NCBI RefSeq assembly: GCF_023094165.1
Contig: NZ_JALMDK010000014.1
Location: 124,001-188,000, forward strand
Length of the DNA: 64,000 nucleotides
Reading direction: 5' to 3'
From: Crossiella sp. S99.2
GTDB lineage: Bacteria > Actinomycetota > Actinomycetes > Mycobacteriales > Pseudonocardiaceae
The translations under genes were made by a program, and so were the position numbers. Of this stretch, positions 19,539 through 28,447 are shown piece after piece. Position 1 is the stretch's first letter. Each line of letters begins with the position of its first letter. The notes below the pieces were generated by a model. It was not told the origin of the DNA. It saw only the letters and a list, made by a program, of their open reading frames with translations, and made no database searches.

Positions 19539-19576
19539 GGTGGTCCCTCCTGGCGTTTCGTTGATCCTCTGGTAGC

Positions 19577-21604
19577 TCATCTCAGGAACGCCGCCGTCAC
19601 TCCGCTGTCCACCGGTATGTGCACACCGGTGGTGCGGCTGAGTTCGCCCGCGGTCAGCACATAGACCGCGGCCGCGACGTGTTCCGGCAACACCTCTGCC
19701 TTGAGCAGGGTGCGTTGCGCGTAGTAGCTCCCCAGTTCGGTTTCCGGGACGCCGTACACGGCGGCGCGTTGCGCGCCCCAGCCGCCGGCGAAGATCCCGG
19801 AACCGCGGACCACCCCGTCCGGGTTGATCCCGTTCACCCTGATGCCGTGCTCCCCCAGTTCCGCCGCGAGCAGGCGGACCTGATGTGCCTGGTCGGCTTT
19901 TGCCGCACCGTAGGCGATGTTGTTCGGACCGGCGAAAACGCCGTTCTTGCTGGCGATGTAGACGATGTCGCCGCCGAGGCCCTGCCGGGTCATGGTGCGG
20001 GCGGCGGCCCTGGCGACCAGGAACGAGCCCCTGGCCATCACCCGGTGCTGGATGTCCCAGTCGGCGTCGGTGGTCTCGGTCAGCGGTTTGGAGATGGACA
20101 GGCCGGCGTTGCTGACCACCAGGTCGACGCCGCCGAAAGCCAGGCAGGCCTTGGCGAACGCGGCCTCGATGGAGGCTGAGTCGGTGACGTCGGCGACGAC
20201 CGCCGCCGCGATGTCCGGGCCGCCGATCTCCTTGGCCGCTGCCGCCGCTTTGTCACCGTCCACATCGGACACGACCACGCAGGCGCCCTCGGCGGCCAGC
20301 CGGGTGGCGGTGGCCTTGCCGATGCCGGAGGCGGCACCGGTGACCAGCGCGACCCGGCCCGCCAGGGGCTTCGGGGCGGGGCGGCGGCGGAGTTTGGCCT
20401 CTTCCAGGTCCCAGTACTCGATGCGGAACTTCTCCGCCTCCGGGATCGGCTGGTAGCTGGAGAGGGCTTCCGCGCCGCGCATCACGTTGATGGCGTTGAC
20501 ATAGAACTCGGCGGCGACGCGCGCGGTCTGCTTGTCCGGGCCGTAGGAGAACATGCCGACGCCGGGCACCAGCACAATGGCCGGGTCCGCGCCGCGCATG
20601 GGCGGGGAATCCGGGGTGGCGTGCCGGGTGTAGTAGGCGCGGTAGTCGTCGCGGTAGGCGGCGAACTCGGCGGCGGCGTTGGCCGGGTCGGTGAGCAGCA
20701 GGGGCCGGATCTTGGTACGCAGGAAGTGATCCGGACAAGAGGTGCCGAGCGCGGCCAGTGCGGGCAGGCGGTCCCGGCTGAGGAAGTCCAGCACCTCGGG
20801 GGTGTCGGTGAAGTGGCCGACCTGGAAGCGGCCGGTGTCGGTGCGGCTGGAGGTGGAAGCCAGGCCGCGCAGCAGCGGGGCCAGTTCCGCCGCTCTGGCA
20901 CGGCGTTCGGCCTCGGACAGCGGTGTCCACTCCGGACGTACGGCACCGAATGGTTCGGGGCGGCCGCGGTCCGCGATGAACTCCTGGGCGCGGCGGATGA
21001 TCTCCAGGGAGTGCGCCTGGCACTCCGCGGAGTCCTTGCCCCAGGCGGTGATGCCGTGGCCGCCGAGGATGACGCCGATGGCCTCGGGGTGCTCGCGGTG
21101 GATGGCGGCGATGTCCAGGCCGAGCTGGAAACCGGGGCGCCGCCAGGGCACCCAGGCCACCCGGCCGCCGAAGCATTCGCGGACCAGGGCCGCTCCCCCT
21201 GCGGCGGTGGCCAGCGCGATCCCGGCGTCCGGGTGCAGGTGGTCCACGTGCGGGGCGTTCACCAGGCCGTGCATGGCGGTGTCGATGGACGGGGCCGCGC
21301 CGCCCTTGCCGTGCAGGCAGAAGTCGAAGGCGGCGACCATCTCGTCCTCGCGCTCGACCCCCGGGTAGACCTGGGTCAGGGCACGCAGGCGGTCTAGGCG
21401 GAGCACGGCCAGGCCAGTCTCGGTGAGGGTGCCCAGGTCGCCGCCGGATCCCTTGACCCACAACAGTTCCACGTCGGTCCCGGTGACCGGGTCGACGGCG
21501 GTGGCCTTGGCGGAGGCGTTGCCGCCGGCGTAGTTGGTGTTGCGCGGGTCCGCGCCGAGCGCGTGGCCGCGGGCCAGCAGGGCGGTCACCTCGGGGTGGG
21601 TCAC
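19577..21604 (-). CDS. rhaDE: Bifunctional rhamnulose-1-phosphate aldolase / short-chain dehydrogenase
   Basis: 675 aa. The GTG at 21604 overlaps the rhaI stop as GTGA. Residues about 1-400 form a class II (metal-dependent) aldolase/adducin-type domain (NYAGGNASAKA; zinc-binding HVDHLHPDAG; GGHGITAWG) that splits L-rhamnulose 1-phosphate to DHAP and L-lactaldehyde. Residues about 420-675 are an SDR dehydrogenase with the NAD-binding TGAASGIGKATA, NAGLS and the Tyr-x-x-x-Lys site YGAAKA, expected to oxidise L-lactaldehyde to L-lactate. This fused form is known from Bacillus, rhizobia and actinobacteria. Confidence 0.94.
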   Translation of the reverse strand: MTHPEVTALLARGHALGADPRNTNYAGGNASAKATAVDPVTGTDVELLWVKGSGGDLGTLTETGLAVLRLDRLRALTQVYPGVEREDEMVAAFDFCLHGKGGAAPSIDTAMHGLVNAPHVDHLHPDAGIALATAAGGAALVRECFGGRVAWVPWRRPGFQLGLDIAAIHREHPEAIGVILGGHGITAWGKDSAECQAHSLEIIRRAQEFIADRGRPEPFGAVRPEWTPLSEAERRARAAELAPLLRGLASTSSRTDTGRFQVGHFTDTPEVLDFLSRDRLPALAALGTSCPDHFLRTKIRPLLLTDPANAAAEFAAYRDDYRAYYTRHATPDSPPMRGADPAIVLVPGVGMFSYGPDKQTARVAAEFYVNAINVMRGAEALSSYQPIPEAEKFRIEYWDLEEAKLRRRPAPKPLAGRVALVTGAASGIGKATATRLAAEGACVVVSDVDGDKAAAAAKEIGGPDIAAAVVADVTDSASIEAAFAKACLAFGGVDLVVSNAGLSISKPLTETTDADWDIQHRVMARGSFLVARAAARTMTRQGLGGDIVYIASKNGVFAGPNNIAYGAAKADQAHQVRLLAAELGEHGIRVNGINPDGVVRGSGIFAGGWGAQRAAVYGVPETELGSYYAQRTLLKAEVLPEHVAAAVYVLTAGELSRTTGVHIPVDSGVTAAFLR

Positions 21605-22773
21605 GCGCCCCACCCCAGCCCGCCGCCGATCCGCTCGGCCTCGATGTGCTCCTGGTACCCGCTGCGGTAGAACGCGCCCAGCGGATCCGGGTCCAGGCCC
21701 TGGTCCTGGCGGACCTCGGCCAGCAGCGGGCGGACGTCGGTGCTGAAGGCGTCCATCACCACCGCGTGCGCGCCGAGCACATCGCCGTCGCGTTGCGCCT
21801 CCCGCAACGCGTCCCGGTCCACCAGCAGGGCCTTGGCGGTGGCCTCCTGCACGTTGAGGATGGAGCGGATCAGCGCGGGCACGCTGGGTTCCAGGTTGTG
21901 GCACTGGTCGAGCATGAACTCGATGCCCGAGTCCGGGGCCAGGCCGCCCGCACCGTGGATCTCGTGCAGGATGCGGAAGAGCTGGAACGGGTCGGCCGCG
22001 CCGACCATGAGGTCGTCGTCGGCGTAGTTGCGGCTGTTGAAGTGGAAGCCGCCGAGTCGCCGCTCGCGCAGCAGCACGGCCACCAGGAACTCGATGTTGG
22101 TGCCGGGCGCGTGGTGACCGGTGTCCACCAGCACCTGGGCCCGCTCGCCGAGCCGGAGGCAGTGCGCGAACGCGGTGCCCCAGTCCGGCACGTCCATGGT
22201 GTAGAAGTGCGGTTCGAAGAACTTGTACTCCAGCAACAGCCGCATGTCCGCGGGCATGGCCGCGTACACCTCGGCCAGGCCGACGGCGAGGCGGTCCTGG
22301 CGGGCGCGGATGTCGTCCTGGCCGAGGTAGTTGGTGCCGTCGGCCAGCCAGACCGAGAGCACGCCGGACCCGGTCTGCCTGCCGATCTCCACGCATTCCA
22401 GCAGGTGGTCCACTGCTTTGGCGCGAATGGCGGAGTCCGGGTGGCAGATGCTGCCCAGCTTGTACTCGTTGTCCTGGAAGACGTTCGGGTTGATCGCGCC
22501 AAGCCGGATGCCGCGGCTCTCGGCGTAGCGGGCCAGTGCCGGGTAGTCCTCGACCCGGTCCCAGGGGATGTGCAGGGCGATGCTGGGGGCGACGCCGGTG
22601 AACTCGTGCACGCAGGCCGCGTCGTCGATCTTCTCCTCCGGCGTGCGCGGCACCCCGGCCTTGGCGAAGACCTTGAACCGGGTGCCGGAGTTGCCGTATG
22701 CCCAGGAGGGGGTTTCGATCCGCTGGGCGCGCAGCACGCGTTTGGCGTTGTGCCGCAAGGTGTTCTCACTCAT
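21601..22773 (-). CDS. rhaI: L-rhamnose isomerase
   Basis: 390 aa. The ATG at 22773 follows a GGGGGGAG ribosome binding site, 16 bp after the rhaS stop. It converts L-rhamnose to L-rhamnulose. The sequence is the xylose-isomerase-like TIM-barrel type (RhaI of Pseudomonas stutzeri and actinobacteria), not the E. coli RhaA type. Metal and sugar ligands lie in SVWLADGTNY, LLLEYKFFEPHFY, VLVDTGHHAPGTNIEF and GGFHFNSRNYADDDL. The C-terminus ends GGGLGWGA and overlaps rhaDE by 4 bp. Confidence 0.93.
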   Translation of the reverse strand: MSENTLRHNAKRVLRAQRIETPSWAYGNSGTRFKVFAKAGVPRTPEEKIDDAACVHEFTGVAPSIALHIPWDRVEDYPALARYAESRGIRLGAINPNVFQDNEYKLGSICHPDSAIRAKAVDHLLECVEIGRQTGSGVLSVWLADGTNYLGQDDIRARQDRLAVGLAEVYAAMPADMRLLLEYKFFEPHFYTMDVPDWGTAFAHCLRLGERAQVLVDTGHHAPGTNIEFLVAVLLRERRLGGFHFNSRNYADDDLMVGAADPFQLFRILHEIHGAGGLAPDSGIEFMLDQCHNLEPSVPALIRSILNVQEATAKALLVDRDALREAQRDGDVLGAHAVVMDAFSTDVRPLLAEVRQDQGLDPDPLGAFYRSGYQEHIEAERIGGGLGWGA

Positions 22774-22789
22774 GGTCGGCTCCCCCCTC

Positions 22790-23851
22790 TCAGAAGTCGA
22801 AGCGGTCGACGTTGTCCGTGCTGAAGACCGTCGGTGGCCCCAATACGATCTCACCCGATTGGCCGATCGTGTACTCGCCGAGGCTGCCCGCGGCGAACTT
22901 CTGCCCTTGTGAACCAGTCACCCTGCCCGAAGCGAGCGCCGCCGCGGCCTGGGTGGCGAGGTAGCCGAGTTTGGCCGGTTCCCACAGCGCGAAGGACTTC
23001 ACCGTGCCGTTCTTGACGAAAGCCCGCAGCTGGTTCGGCGTGCCCAGCCCGGTCAGCGCGACTTTGCCCTGGTAGGCCGAGGAACTGAGGTAGCGGGCCG
23101 CGGCGGCGATGCCGACCGTGGTGGGCGAGATGATGCCCTTGAGGTTGGGGTGCGCGGCCAGCAGGGCCTGGGTTTTCTGGAAGGAGGTCTGGTCGTCGTC
23201 GTTGCCGTAGGCGGTCTCGACCAGTTTCAGCTTGGCGTACCTGGGTTTCACCAGTTCCTGTTTCATGATCTCGATCCAGGTGTTCTGGTTGGTGGCATTG
23301 GCGGTGGCCGAGAGGATGGCGAACTCCCCTTCTCCGCCAATGGCTTCGGAAAGGAGTTCGATTTGTTTGACCGCGATGTCGGTGGAGTTGACCTGGTTCA
23401 CGAACAGATCGCGGGCGTCCGCGGCCACGTCGGAATCGAGGGTGACCACCTTCATGCCTTGGGCGCGGGCGGTTTTCAGCGCGGGCGCGACCGCGTTGGG
23501 GTCGTTGGCGGCCAGTACCAGGGCGTCCTGGCGTTGCTGGGCGGCGGTGTTGATGTAGGTGACCTGGGAGGCGGCGCTGGCGTCGGAGGGTCCGGTGGTC
23601 TTGACCTCGGCCTGGAGTTCCTTGCCCGCGTTCTCCGCGCCGCCGCGGACCACGGTGAAGTAGGGGTTGTTGACCTGCTTGGGCAGGTAGGTGATCTTGA
23701 GGCCGGTACGGAGTGGGGCCTGCGGGTTGGCGGTGCTGGCGCTGCCGGTCGGGCCGCCGTTGCCGGTGGAGTTCTCCCGGGTGGTGCCGCCGCAGGCGCC
23801 GAGCAGCAACGCTCCACTGAGGACGGTCGCGAGCAAACTGAGTGGTCTCAT
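22790..23851 (-). CDS. rhaS: Rhamnose ABC transporter substrate-binding lipoprotein
   Basis: 353 aa. The ATG at 23851 overlaps the rhaQ stop as ATGA. It has a lipoprotein signal with lipobox LLGAC (Cys at about residue 20), a low-complexity Gly/Ser/Thr/Asn linker, then a type I periplasmic-binding fold (KITYLPKQVNNPYFTVVRGG, NDPNAVAPALKTARAQGMKVV, VALTGLGTPNQLRAF). This matches the RhaS/AI-2-binding-like cluster of the CUT2 family. It captures L-rhamnose outside the membrane for RhaP-RhaQ-RhaT. The frame is open far upstream through rhaQ, but that is a shadow. Confidence 0.92.
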   Translation of the reverse strand: MRPLSLLATVLSGALLLGACGGTTRENSTGNGGPTGSASTANPQAPLRTGLKITYLPKQVNNPYFTVVRGGAENAGKELQAEVKTTGPSDASAASQVTYINTAAQQRQDALVLAANDPNAVAPALKTARAQGMKVVTLDSDVAADARDLFVNQVNSTDIAVKQIELLSEAIGGEGEFAILSATANATNQNTWIEIMKQELVKPRYAKLKLVETAYGNDDDQTSFQKTQALLAAHPNLKGIISPTTVGIAAAARYLSSSAYQGKVALTGLGTPNQLRAFVKNGTVKSFALWEPAKLGYLATQAAAALASGRVTGSQGQKFAAGSLGEYTIGQSGEIVLGPPTVFSTDNVDRFDF

Positions 23852-24774
23852 GGGTCCTGCCTTCCGCGGAGAGGGGCGAGCACGCTCACCAGCAGGAGCA
23901 GGCCGGTGACGATGGTGAGGACTTCGGTGGGGACGTCGTTGAGGATCAACACGTTGCGCAGCGCGCCGAGCACGAGCACGCCGGCGATCACGCCGAACAG
24001 GGTGCCGCGGCCGCCGAAGATGGACACGCCGCCGAGCAGCACGGCGGCGACCACGGCGAGTTCCAGGCCGGTGCCGTTGTCCGCGCGGGCACTGGAGAAA
24101 CGCAGCGTGTAGACGATGCCGGCCAGCGCGGCGACCGCGCCGGCCAGGGTGAAGGCGAGGAACTTGACCTGGCGCACCCGGATGCCGGCGAACCGGGCGG
24201 CCTCGGCGTTGGCGCCGATGGCGAACACCGCGCGGCCGTAGGAACTCGCGTGCAGCAGCACCCCGAAGACCACGGCCAGCAGCGCGAACAGCAGCATGGG
24301 CCAGGGAATTCCGGTGCCGGGCACCGGCTCGGTGCCGAAACTGGTGTAGCTGGGCGGGAAATCGGCGACGGCGGTGTCGCCGAGCAGGACCAGGGCCAGG
24401 CCGCGGTAGAGCGCGAGGGTGCCGATGGTGACGGCCAGGGAGGGCAATCCCAGTGCGGTGACCAGGAATCCGTTGACCGCGCCGCAGAGCGCCCCGGCCA
24501 GGATCACCACCGGCAGGATGGCTTCCAGGGGCCAGTTGGCCTGCCACAGCACGCCGATCAGCGCGCTGGACAGGCCGAGCACCGAGGCCACCGACAGGTC
24601 GATCTCGCCAGCGACCACGACAATGGTGAGCGGCAACGCGATCAGCGCGATCTCACCGATGTCCAGGCCGAGGTAGAACAGGTTCTGGCTCGACCGGAAG
24701 CCGCTGCCCGCGCTCAGCGCGATGACCAGCAGCACGAACACGAGCGCGGTTTCCCAGCGCAGCAGGGTTTTCAC
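23848..24774 (-). CDS. rhaQ: Rhamnose ABC transporter permease RhaQ
   Basis: 308 aa. The GTG at 24774 overlaps the rhaP stop as GTGA. It is a CUT2-family permease with about 8-10 hydrophobic helices, the family motif VVAGEIDLSVASVLGLSS near residue 50 and LGGVSIFGGRGTLFGVIAG near residue 255 (the region that contacts the ATPase). It pairs with RhaP to form the membrane channel. It overlaps rhaS by 4 bp. Confidence 0.92.
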   Translation of the reverse strand: MKTLLRWETALVFVLLVIALSAGSGFRSSQNLFYLGLDIGEIALIALPLTIVVVAGEIDLSVASVLGLSSALIGVLWQANWPLEAILPVVILAGALCGAVNGFLVTALGLPSLAVTIGTLALYRGLALVLLGDTAVADFPPSYTSFGTEPVPGTGIPWPMLLFALLAVVFGVLLHASSYGRAVFAIGANAEAARFAGIRVRQVKFLAFTLAGAVAALAGIVYTLRFSSARADNGTGLELAVVAAVLLGGVSIFGGRGTLFGVIAGVLVLGALRNVLILNDVPTEVLTIVTGLLLLVSVLAPLRGRQDP

Positions 24775-25763
24775 CCGGTCACCTCCGTCGGGCGGCGGGC
24801 GGCGCGGCGTAGCGCGGCGGCCAGCCGGAGGGCGAGCAGCCGGTCCACGGTGATCGCGGCCAGCAGCAGCGCGCCGGTGATCGCCTGCTGCCAGAACGCG
24901 GGCACGCCCAGCACGGCGAGCGAACTGGCGATGGTGCCCAGCAGCAGCGCGCCGAGCGCGGCCCCGTGCGCACTGCCGGAGCCACCGAAGATGGCCACCC
25001 CGCCGACCACCACCGCGGCCACCACCTGGAGTTCCAGGCCGGTGCCCGCGGCGGCGTCGACCGTGCCGTAGCGGGCGGTCCACAGCGCGCCGGCGAGTCC
25101 GGCGATCAGGCCCGAGGCCAGGAAGACGCCGAACACCCTGCGCCGCACCGGGATACCGGCCAGGATCGCGGCTTCTGGGTGTGAGCCGATGGCGTACAGC
25201 TCGCGGCCGGAGCGGTAGTTGCGTAGGTAGTAGGCGGCGGCGAGCACCACAAGCAGGGTGAGCAGCACCAGGTTCGGCAGGCCGAGCAGCGCGCCGCCGC
25301 CGAAGCCGAGCAGGGCCTCGGACAGGTCGCCCGCGTTGACCTGGTGTCCTTGTGCGATCAGGTAGTCCAGGCCGCGGAAGACGTAGAGCGTGCCCAGGGT
25401 GACCACCAGGCTGGGCACCCGGCCGAGTGCGACCACCGCGCCGTTGACCGCGCCGCAGACCAGGCCGATCCCCAGTCCCAGCACCAGGATCAGCGGGAAC
25501 GGCAGGTTCGGGTTGGCGGCGGCGGTGCTCGCGGTGAGGAAGGCGGACAGGCCGAGCACCGAGCCGACGGACAGGTCGACGTTGCGGGTGAGCACCACCG
25601 CGGTCTGCCCGACCGCGAGCAGCGCGATGATCGAGGCGTTCAGCAGCAGGTCCTGGATGCTTTGCCCGGTAAGGAAACGCGGGTTCACCAGGGCGGTGCC
25701 GAGTACGACGACGAGCAGGGTGGCGAGGATGCCGAGTTCGCGGAACCGGGCCAGGGCGCTCAT
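24771..25763 (-). CDS. rhaP: Rhamnose ABC transporter permease RhaP
   Basis: 330 aa. The ATG at 25763 overlaps the rhaT stop as ATGA. It is a CUT2 permease with the conserved VVLTRNVDLSVGSVLGLSA stretch and VGGVAIFGGSGSAHGAALGA, and it is strongly hydrophobic throughout apart from a basic C-terminus. It is paralogous to RhaQ, encoded next. Two different permease subunits are characteristic of the RhaPQST transporter first described in Rhizobium leguminosarum. Confidence 0.92.
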   Translation of the reverse strand: MSALARFRELGILATLLVVVLGTALVNPRFLTGQSIQDLLLNASIIALLAVGQTAVVLTRNVDLSVGSVLGLSAFLTASTAAANPNLPFPLILVLGLGIGLVCGAVNGAVVALGRVPSLVVTLGTLYVFRGLDYLIAQGHQVNAGDLSEALLGFGGGALLGLPNLVLLTLLVVLAAAYYLRNYRSGRELYAIGSHPEAAILAGIPVRRRVFGVFLASGLIAGLAGALWTARYGTVDAAAGTGLELQVVAAVVVGGVAIFGGSGSAHGAALGALLLGTIASSLAVLGVPAFWQQAITGALLLAAITVDRLLALRLAAALRRAARRPTEVTG

Positions 25764-27274
25764 GCCGGGACCGCCTGTCCGGTGGCGGCGAGCGCGATGT
25801 TCTCCTCGGTGGCGCGTTCGCCGCGAAGTTCGGCGGCCAGCCGGCCCTCGTGCATGACCAGCACCCGGTCGGCCAGGCCGAGCACCTCGGGCAGTTCGGA
25901 GGAGATCATCAGGATGGCCACGCCCTCGGCCGCGAGTTCGCCGAGCAGCCGGTGCACCTCGGCCTTGGCTCCGATGTCCACGCCGCGGGTGGGTTCATCG
26001 ACGATGAGCACTTTGGGCTTGCGGGACAACCATTTCGCGAGCACCACCTTCTGCTGGTTGCCACCGGAGAGCCGGCCGACCGGATCGCCGAGCCGGGCGT
26101 ACTTCAGCCGCAGCCGCAGTGCCCAGTCGGTGGCCAGGGCGGTTTCGGATCTCCGGCGGAGCAGGCCGCCGCGACTCAGCTCGGGCAGTGAGGCCAGCGC
26201 GATGTTGCGTTCGATCGAGGCGGCCAGTACCAGGCCCTGGGCGCGCCGATCCTCTGGTACGAAACCGATTCCGGCGGTCATCGCGGCTCGCGGCGATCCC
26301 GGGCGCAACCGGCGGCCCTCGATCTGGACCGTGCCCGCGTCCGGCCGGTCGATGCCGAAGATCGCCCTGGCCACCTCGCTGCGCCCGGCGCCGACCAGTC
26401 CGGAGAGGGCGAGGATCTCGCCCGTGCGCAGCTCGAAGGAGATGTCGGTGAACACGCCCTCGCGGGTCAGCCGGTCGACCCGCAGCCGGACCTCGCCGAC
26501 AACGTTGTCAGCTTGTGGGAAAAGGGCGGCGAGGTCGCGGCCGACCATCCGGCGGACCAGGTTGGCCGGGGTGACCCCGGTCAGTTCGCCGGTCCACACC
26601 AGGCCACCGTCGCGTAGCACGGTGGCGTCCTGGCAGAGCGCGAACACCTCGTCCAGGCGGTGCGAGACGAACAGCACCGCCACCTCCTGGCGCAGCAACG
26701 CGCGGGTGACCTCGAACAGCCGGGTGACCTCGGCCGGGGACAGCGCGGCGGTCGGCTCGTCCATCACGATCACCCTGGCGGCGAAGGACAGCGCCTTGGC
26801 GATCTCCACCACCTGCTGGTCGGCGATGGACAGCCCGCGCGCGGGCGCGGCCGGGTCCAGGGTCACGCCGAGGCGGGTGAACAGGTCTTTTGTCGCCTGG
26901 TGCAAGGCGGTGTGGTCGATCCGGCGGCCGCGGCGGCGTGGCTGGCGACCCATGAACACGTTCTCCGCCAGGGACAGATCCGGGAACAGCGCGGGTTCCT
27001 GGTGGATCACCGCGATCCCGGCGGCCCGCGCGGCGGCCGGGTCGGCGAGCGTGGTCACCTGGCCGTCGACGAGCAGGTCGCCGCGGTCCGGCCGGTGCAC
27101 GCCGCCGAGAACTTTGATCAACGTGGACTTGCCTGCCCCGTTCTCGCCGAGCAGCGCGTGCGCGCGGCCGGGGTGCAGTTCGAGCCCCGCGCCGGTGAGC
27201 GCGCGGACGGCGCCGAAGCTCTTCTCGATCCCGCGCAACGCGAGGACCGGCGGCCGATCAGACGACGATGTCAC
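25760..27274 (-). CDS. rhaT: Rhamnose ABC transporter ATPase
   Basis: 504 aa. The GTG at 27274 has GGGAG upstream, and it is the first gene of the operon. Two ABC domains are joined in tandem (CUT2 type). The first has Walker A GENGAGKST (43-51), the signature-like GLSIADQQVVEIAKAL and Walker B VIVMDEPT. The second starts near residue 250, has the degenerate P-loop LSGLVGAGRSEVARAIFG, the signature LSGGNQQKVVLAKWL and Walker B VLIVDEPTRGVD. It energises L-rhamnose uptake by RhaPQ. Its coding sequence contains a GACAACGTTGTC palindrome at 26498-26509. Confidence 0.93.
   Translation of the reverse strand: MTSSSDRPPVLALRGIEKSFGAVRALTGAGLELHPGRAHALLGENGAGKSTLIKVLGGVHRPDRGDLLVDGQVTTLADPAAARAAGIAVIHQEPALFPDLSLAENVFMGRQPRRRGRRIDHTALHQATKDLFTRLGVTLDPAAPARGLSIADQQVVEIAKALSFAARVIVMDEPTAALSPAEVTRLFEVTRALLRQEVAVLFVSHRLDEVFALCQDATVLRDGGLVWTGELTGVTPANLVRRMVGRDLAALFPQADNVVGEVRLRVDRLTREGVFTDISFELRTGEILALSGLVGAGRSEVARAIFGIDRPDAGTVQIEGRRLRPGSPRAAMTAGIGFVPEDRRAQGLVLAASIERNIALASLPELSRGGLLRRRSETALATDWALRLRLKYARLGDPVGRLSGGNQQKVVLAKWLSRKPKVLIVDEPTRGVDIGAKAEVHRLLGELAAEGVAILMISSELPEVLGLADRVLVMHEGRLAAELRGERATEENIALAATGQAVPA
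26496..26512. promoter_or_regulatory. LacI-type palindrome inside rhaT
   Basis: GACAACGTTGTC (26498-26509) lies within codons for A-D-N-V-V-G. Read on the minus strand, the 17-mer GCTGACAACGTTGTCGG is identical to the site at the GH92 start. The Val codon GTT and Ala codon GCT used here are unusual for this genome. It could be an internal operator or roadblock, or chance. Confidence 0.4.
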
Positions 27275-27315
27275 CCGGCAGCTCCCTTGTTCCTAGGCCC
27301 TGCCCCCGATCGGGA

Positions 27316-27327
27316 TGAAACGTTTCA
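27316..27327. promoter_or_regulatory. LacI-family operator controlling the rha operon
   Basis: TGAAACGTTTCA is a perfect 12-bp palindrome with a LacI-type central CG. It lies 17 nt downstream of the proposed -10 of the rha promoter and 41 bp before the rhaT start, a good position for repression by the divergently encoded LacI protein. A second palindrome, CCCGATCGGG (27305-27314), abuts it. Confidence 0.75.
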
Positions 27328-27344
27328 ATCCTGCGGTGCCAGCC

Positions 27345-27373
27345 AGTTTGGGAGGGTTACAGTGCCCTGTCAA
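27345..27373 (-). promoter_or_regulatory. rha operon promoter (sigma70-like)
   Basis: On the minus strand the -35 is TTGACA (27368-27373), the spacer is 17 bp and the -10 is CAAACT (27345-27350). The expected start near 27338 places the LacI operator at about +11 to +22. The CTGTC/GACAG dyad (27367-27379) overlaps the -35 and could be a second site. Confidence 0.6.
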
Positions 27374-27434
27374 GGACAGCCGGAGGGGTTTTGATCCGGT
27401 GCACCCGGCCAGCCGAACGGAGCGAAGGCGGACC

Positions 27435-28445
27435 ATGGGCCATTCGGTGAGCGTGCGTGAGGTGGCCGAGCTGGCCGGAGTCTCCCTGGGCACCGTGTCG
27501 AATGTGCTGAACTCGCCGGACCGGGTCGCGCCACGCACCAGGGAACGGGTGCTGGCCGCGATGAGCGAACTCGGCTTTGTGCGCAACGAGTCCGCCCGCC
27601 AGCTCAGGGCCGGGACCGGGCGAACGATCGGCCTGGTGGTCCTCGACGTCAGCAACCCGTTCTTCACCGACGTCGCCCGCGGCGTGGAGGAGGCCGCCAC
27701 CGAGGCGGGCCACTCGGTCATCCTGTGCAACAGCGACTCCAACCCCGACCGCGAGCACCGGCACCTGGAAGTCCTTGCCCAGCAACGGGTGCACGGCGTG
27801 TTGATCACCCCCAGCCGGGACTCGCTGGAGGCGATCCGGCGATTGCAGCAGCGCGGGGTGTCGGTGGTGCTGCTGGACCACCCGGCCACGGCTTCCGACA
27901 TCTGCTCGGTGGCGGTGGACGACCGGACCGGCGGCGCGCTGGCCATCAATCACCTGCTGGCACAGGGGTTCGCGCGGATCGTGATGGTGACCGGGGCAGC
28001 GCATGTGCGGCAGGCGGCGGAACGGCGCCTGGGCGCCTACGACGCGCTGGGCAAGGCCGGGCTCGCCGAGTCGGCGCTACAGGTGATCGAGGTGCCTTCG
28101 CTGACGGTGGCCGCCGGGTTGCGGGCCGGGGAGGAGATCCTGGCCCGGCCGGACCGGCCGCGGGCGGTGTTCTGCGCCAACGATTTGCTGGCGCTGGGGG
28201 TGTTGCAGGCGATGGTGCGCTCGGGGGTGCGGGTGCCGGGTGAGCTGGCGATCGTGGGGTACGACGACATCGAGTTCGCCGCGGCCGCCGCGGTGCCGCT
28301 GACCTCGGTGCGGCAGCCCCGGCACCTGATCGGGCGGACGGCGGCGCAGCTGGTGATCGCGGAGACGTCGAGCCCTGGGCAGCACGAGCATCAGCGGGTG
28401 TTCTTCACCCCGGAGCTGGTGGTGCGGGAGTCCAGCCGCGGGTGA
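27435..28445 (+). CDS. LacI-family repressor of rhamnose utilisation
   Basis: 336 aa, ATG 27435 with a weak AAGGCGG upstream. The N-terminal HTH reads VSVREVAELAGVSLGTVSNVLN, with the hinge helix ESARQLRAG. The C-terminal periplasmic-binding-like domain includes TIGLVVLDVSNPFFTDVARGVEE, SVILCNSDSNPDREHRHLEVL and VFCANDLLALGVLQAM. It is divergent from the rha operon and a LacI operator lies between them, so it very probably represses the operon and is released by rhamnose or rhamnulose. The effector is inferred. It converges with the PucR gene with a 2-bp gap. Confidence 0.92.
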   Translation: MGHSVSVREVAELAGVSLGTVSNVLNSPDRVAPRTRERVLAAMSELGFVRNESARQLRAGTGRTIGLVVLDVSNPFFTDVARGVEEAATEAGHSVILCNSDSNPDREHRHLEVLAQQRVHGVLITPSRDSLEAIRRLQQRGVSVVLLDHPATASDICSVAVDDRTGGALAINHLLAQGFARIVMVTGAAHVRQAAERRLGAYDALGKAGLAESALQVIEVPSLTVAAGLRAGEEILARPDRPRAVFCANDLLALGVLQAMVRSGVRVPGELAIVGYDDIEFAAAAAVPLTSVRQPRHLIGRTAAQLVIAETSSPGQHEHQRVFFTPELVVRESSRG

Positions 28446-28447
28446 GG

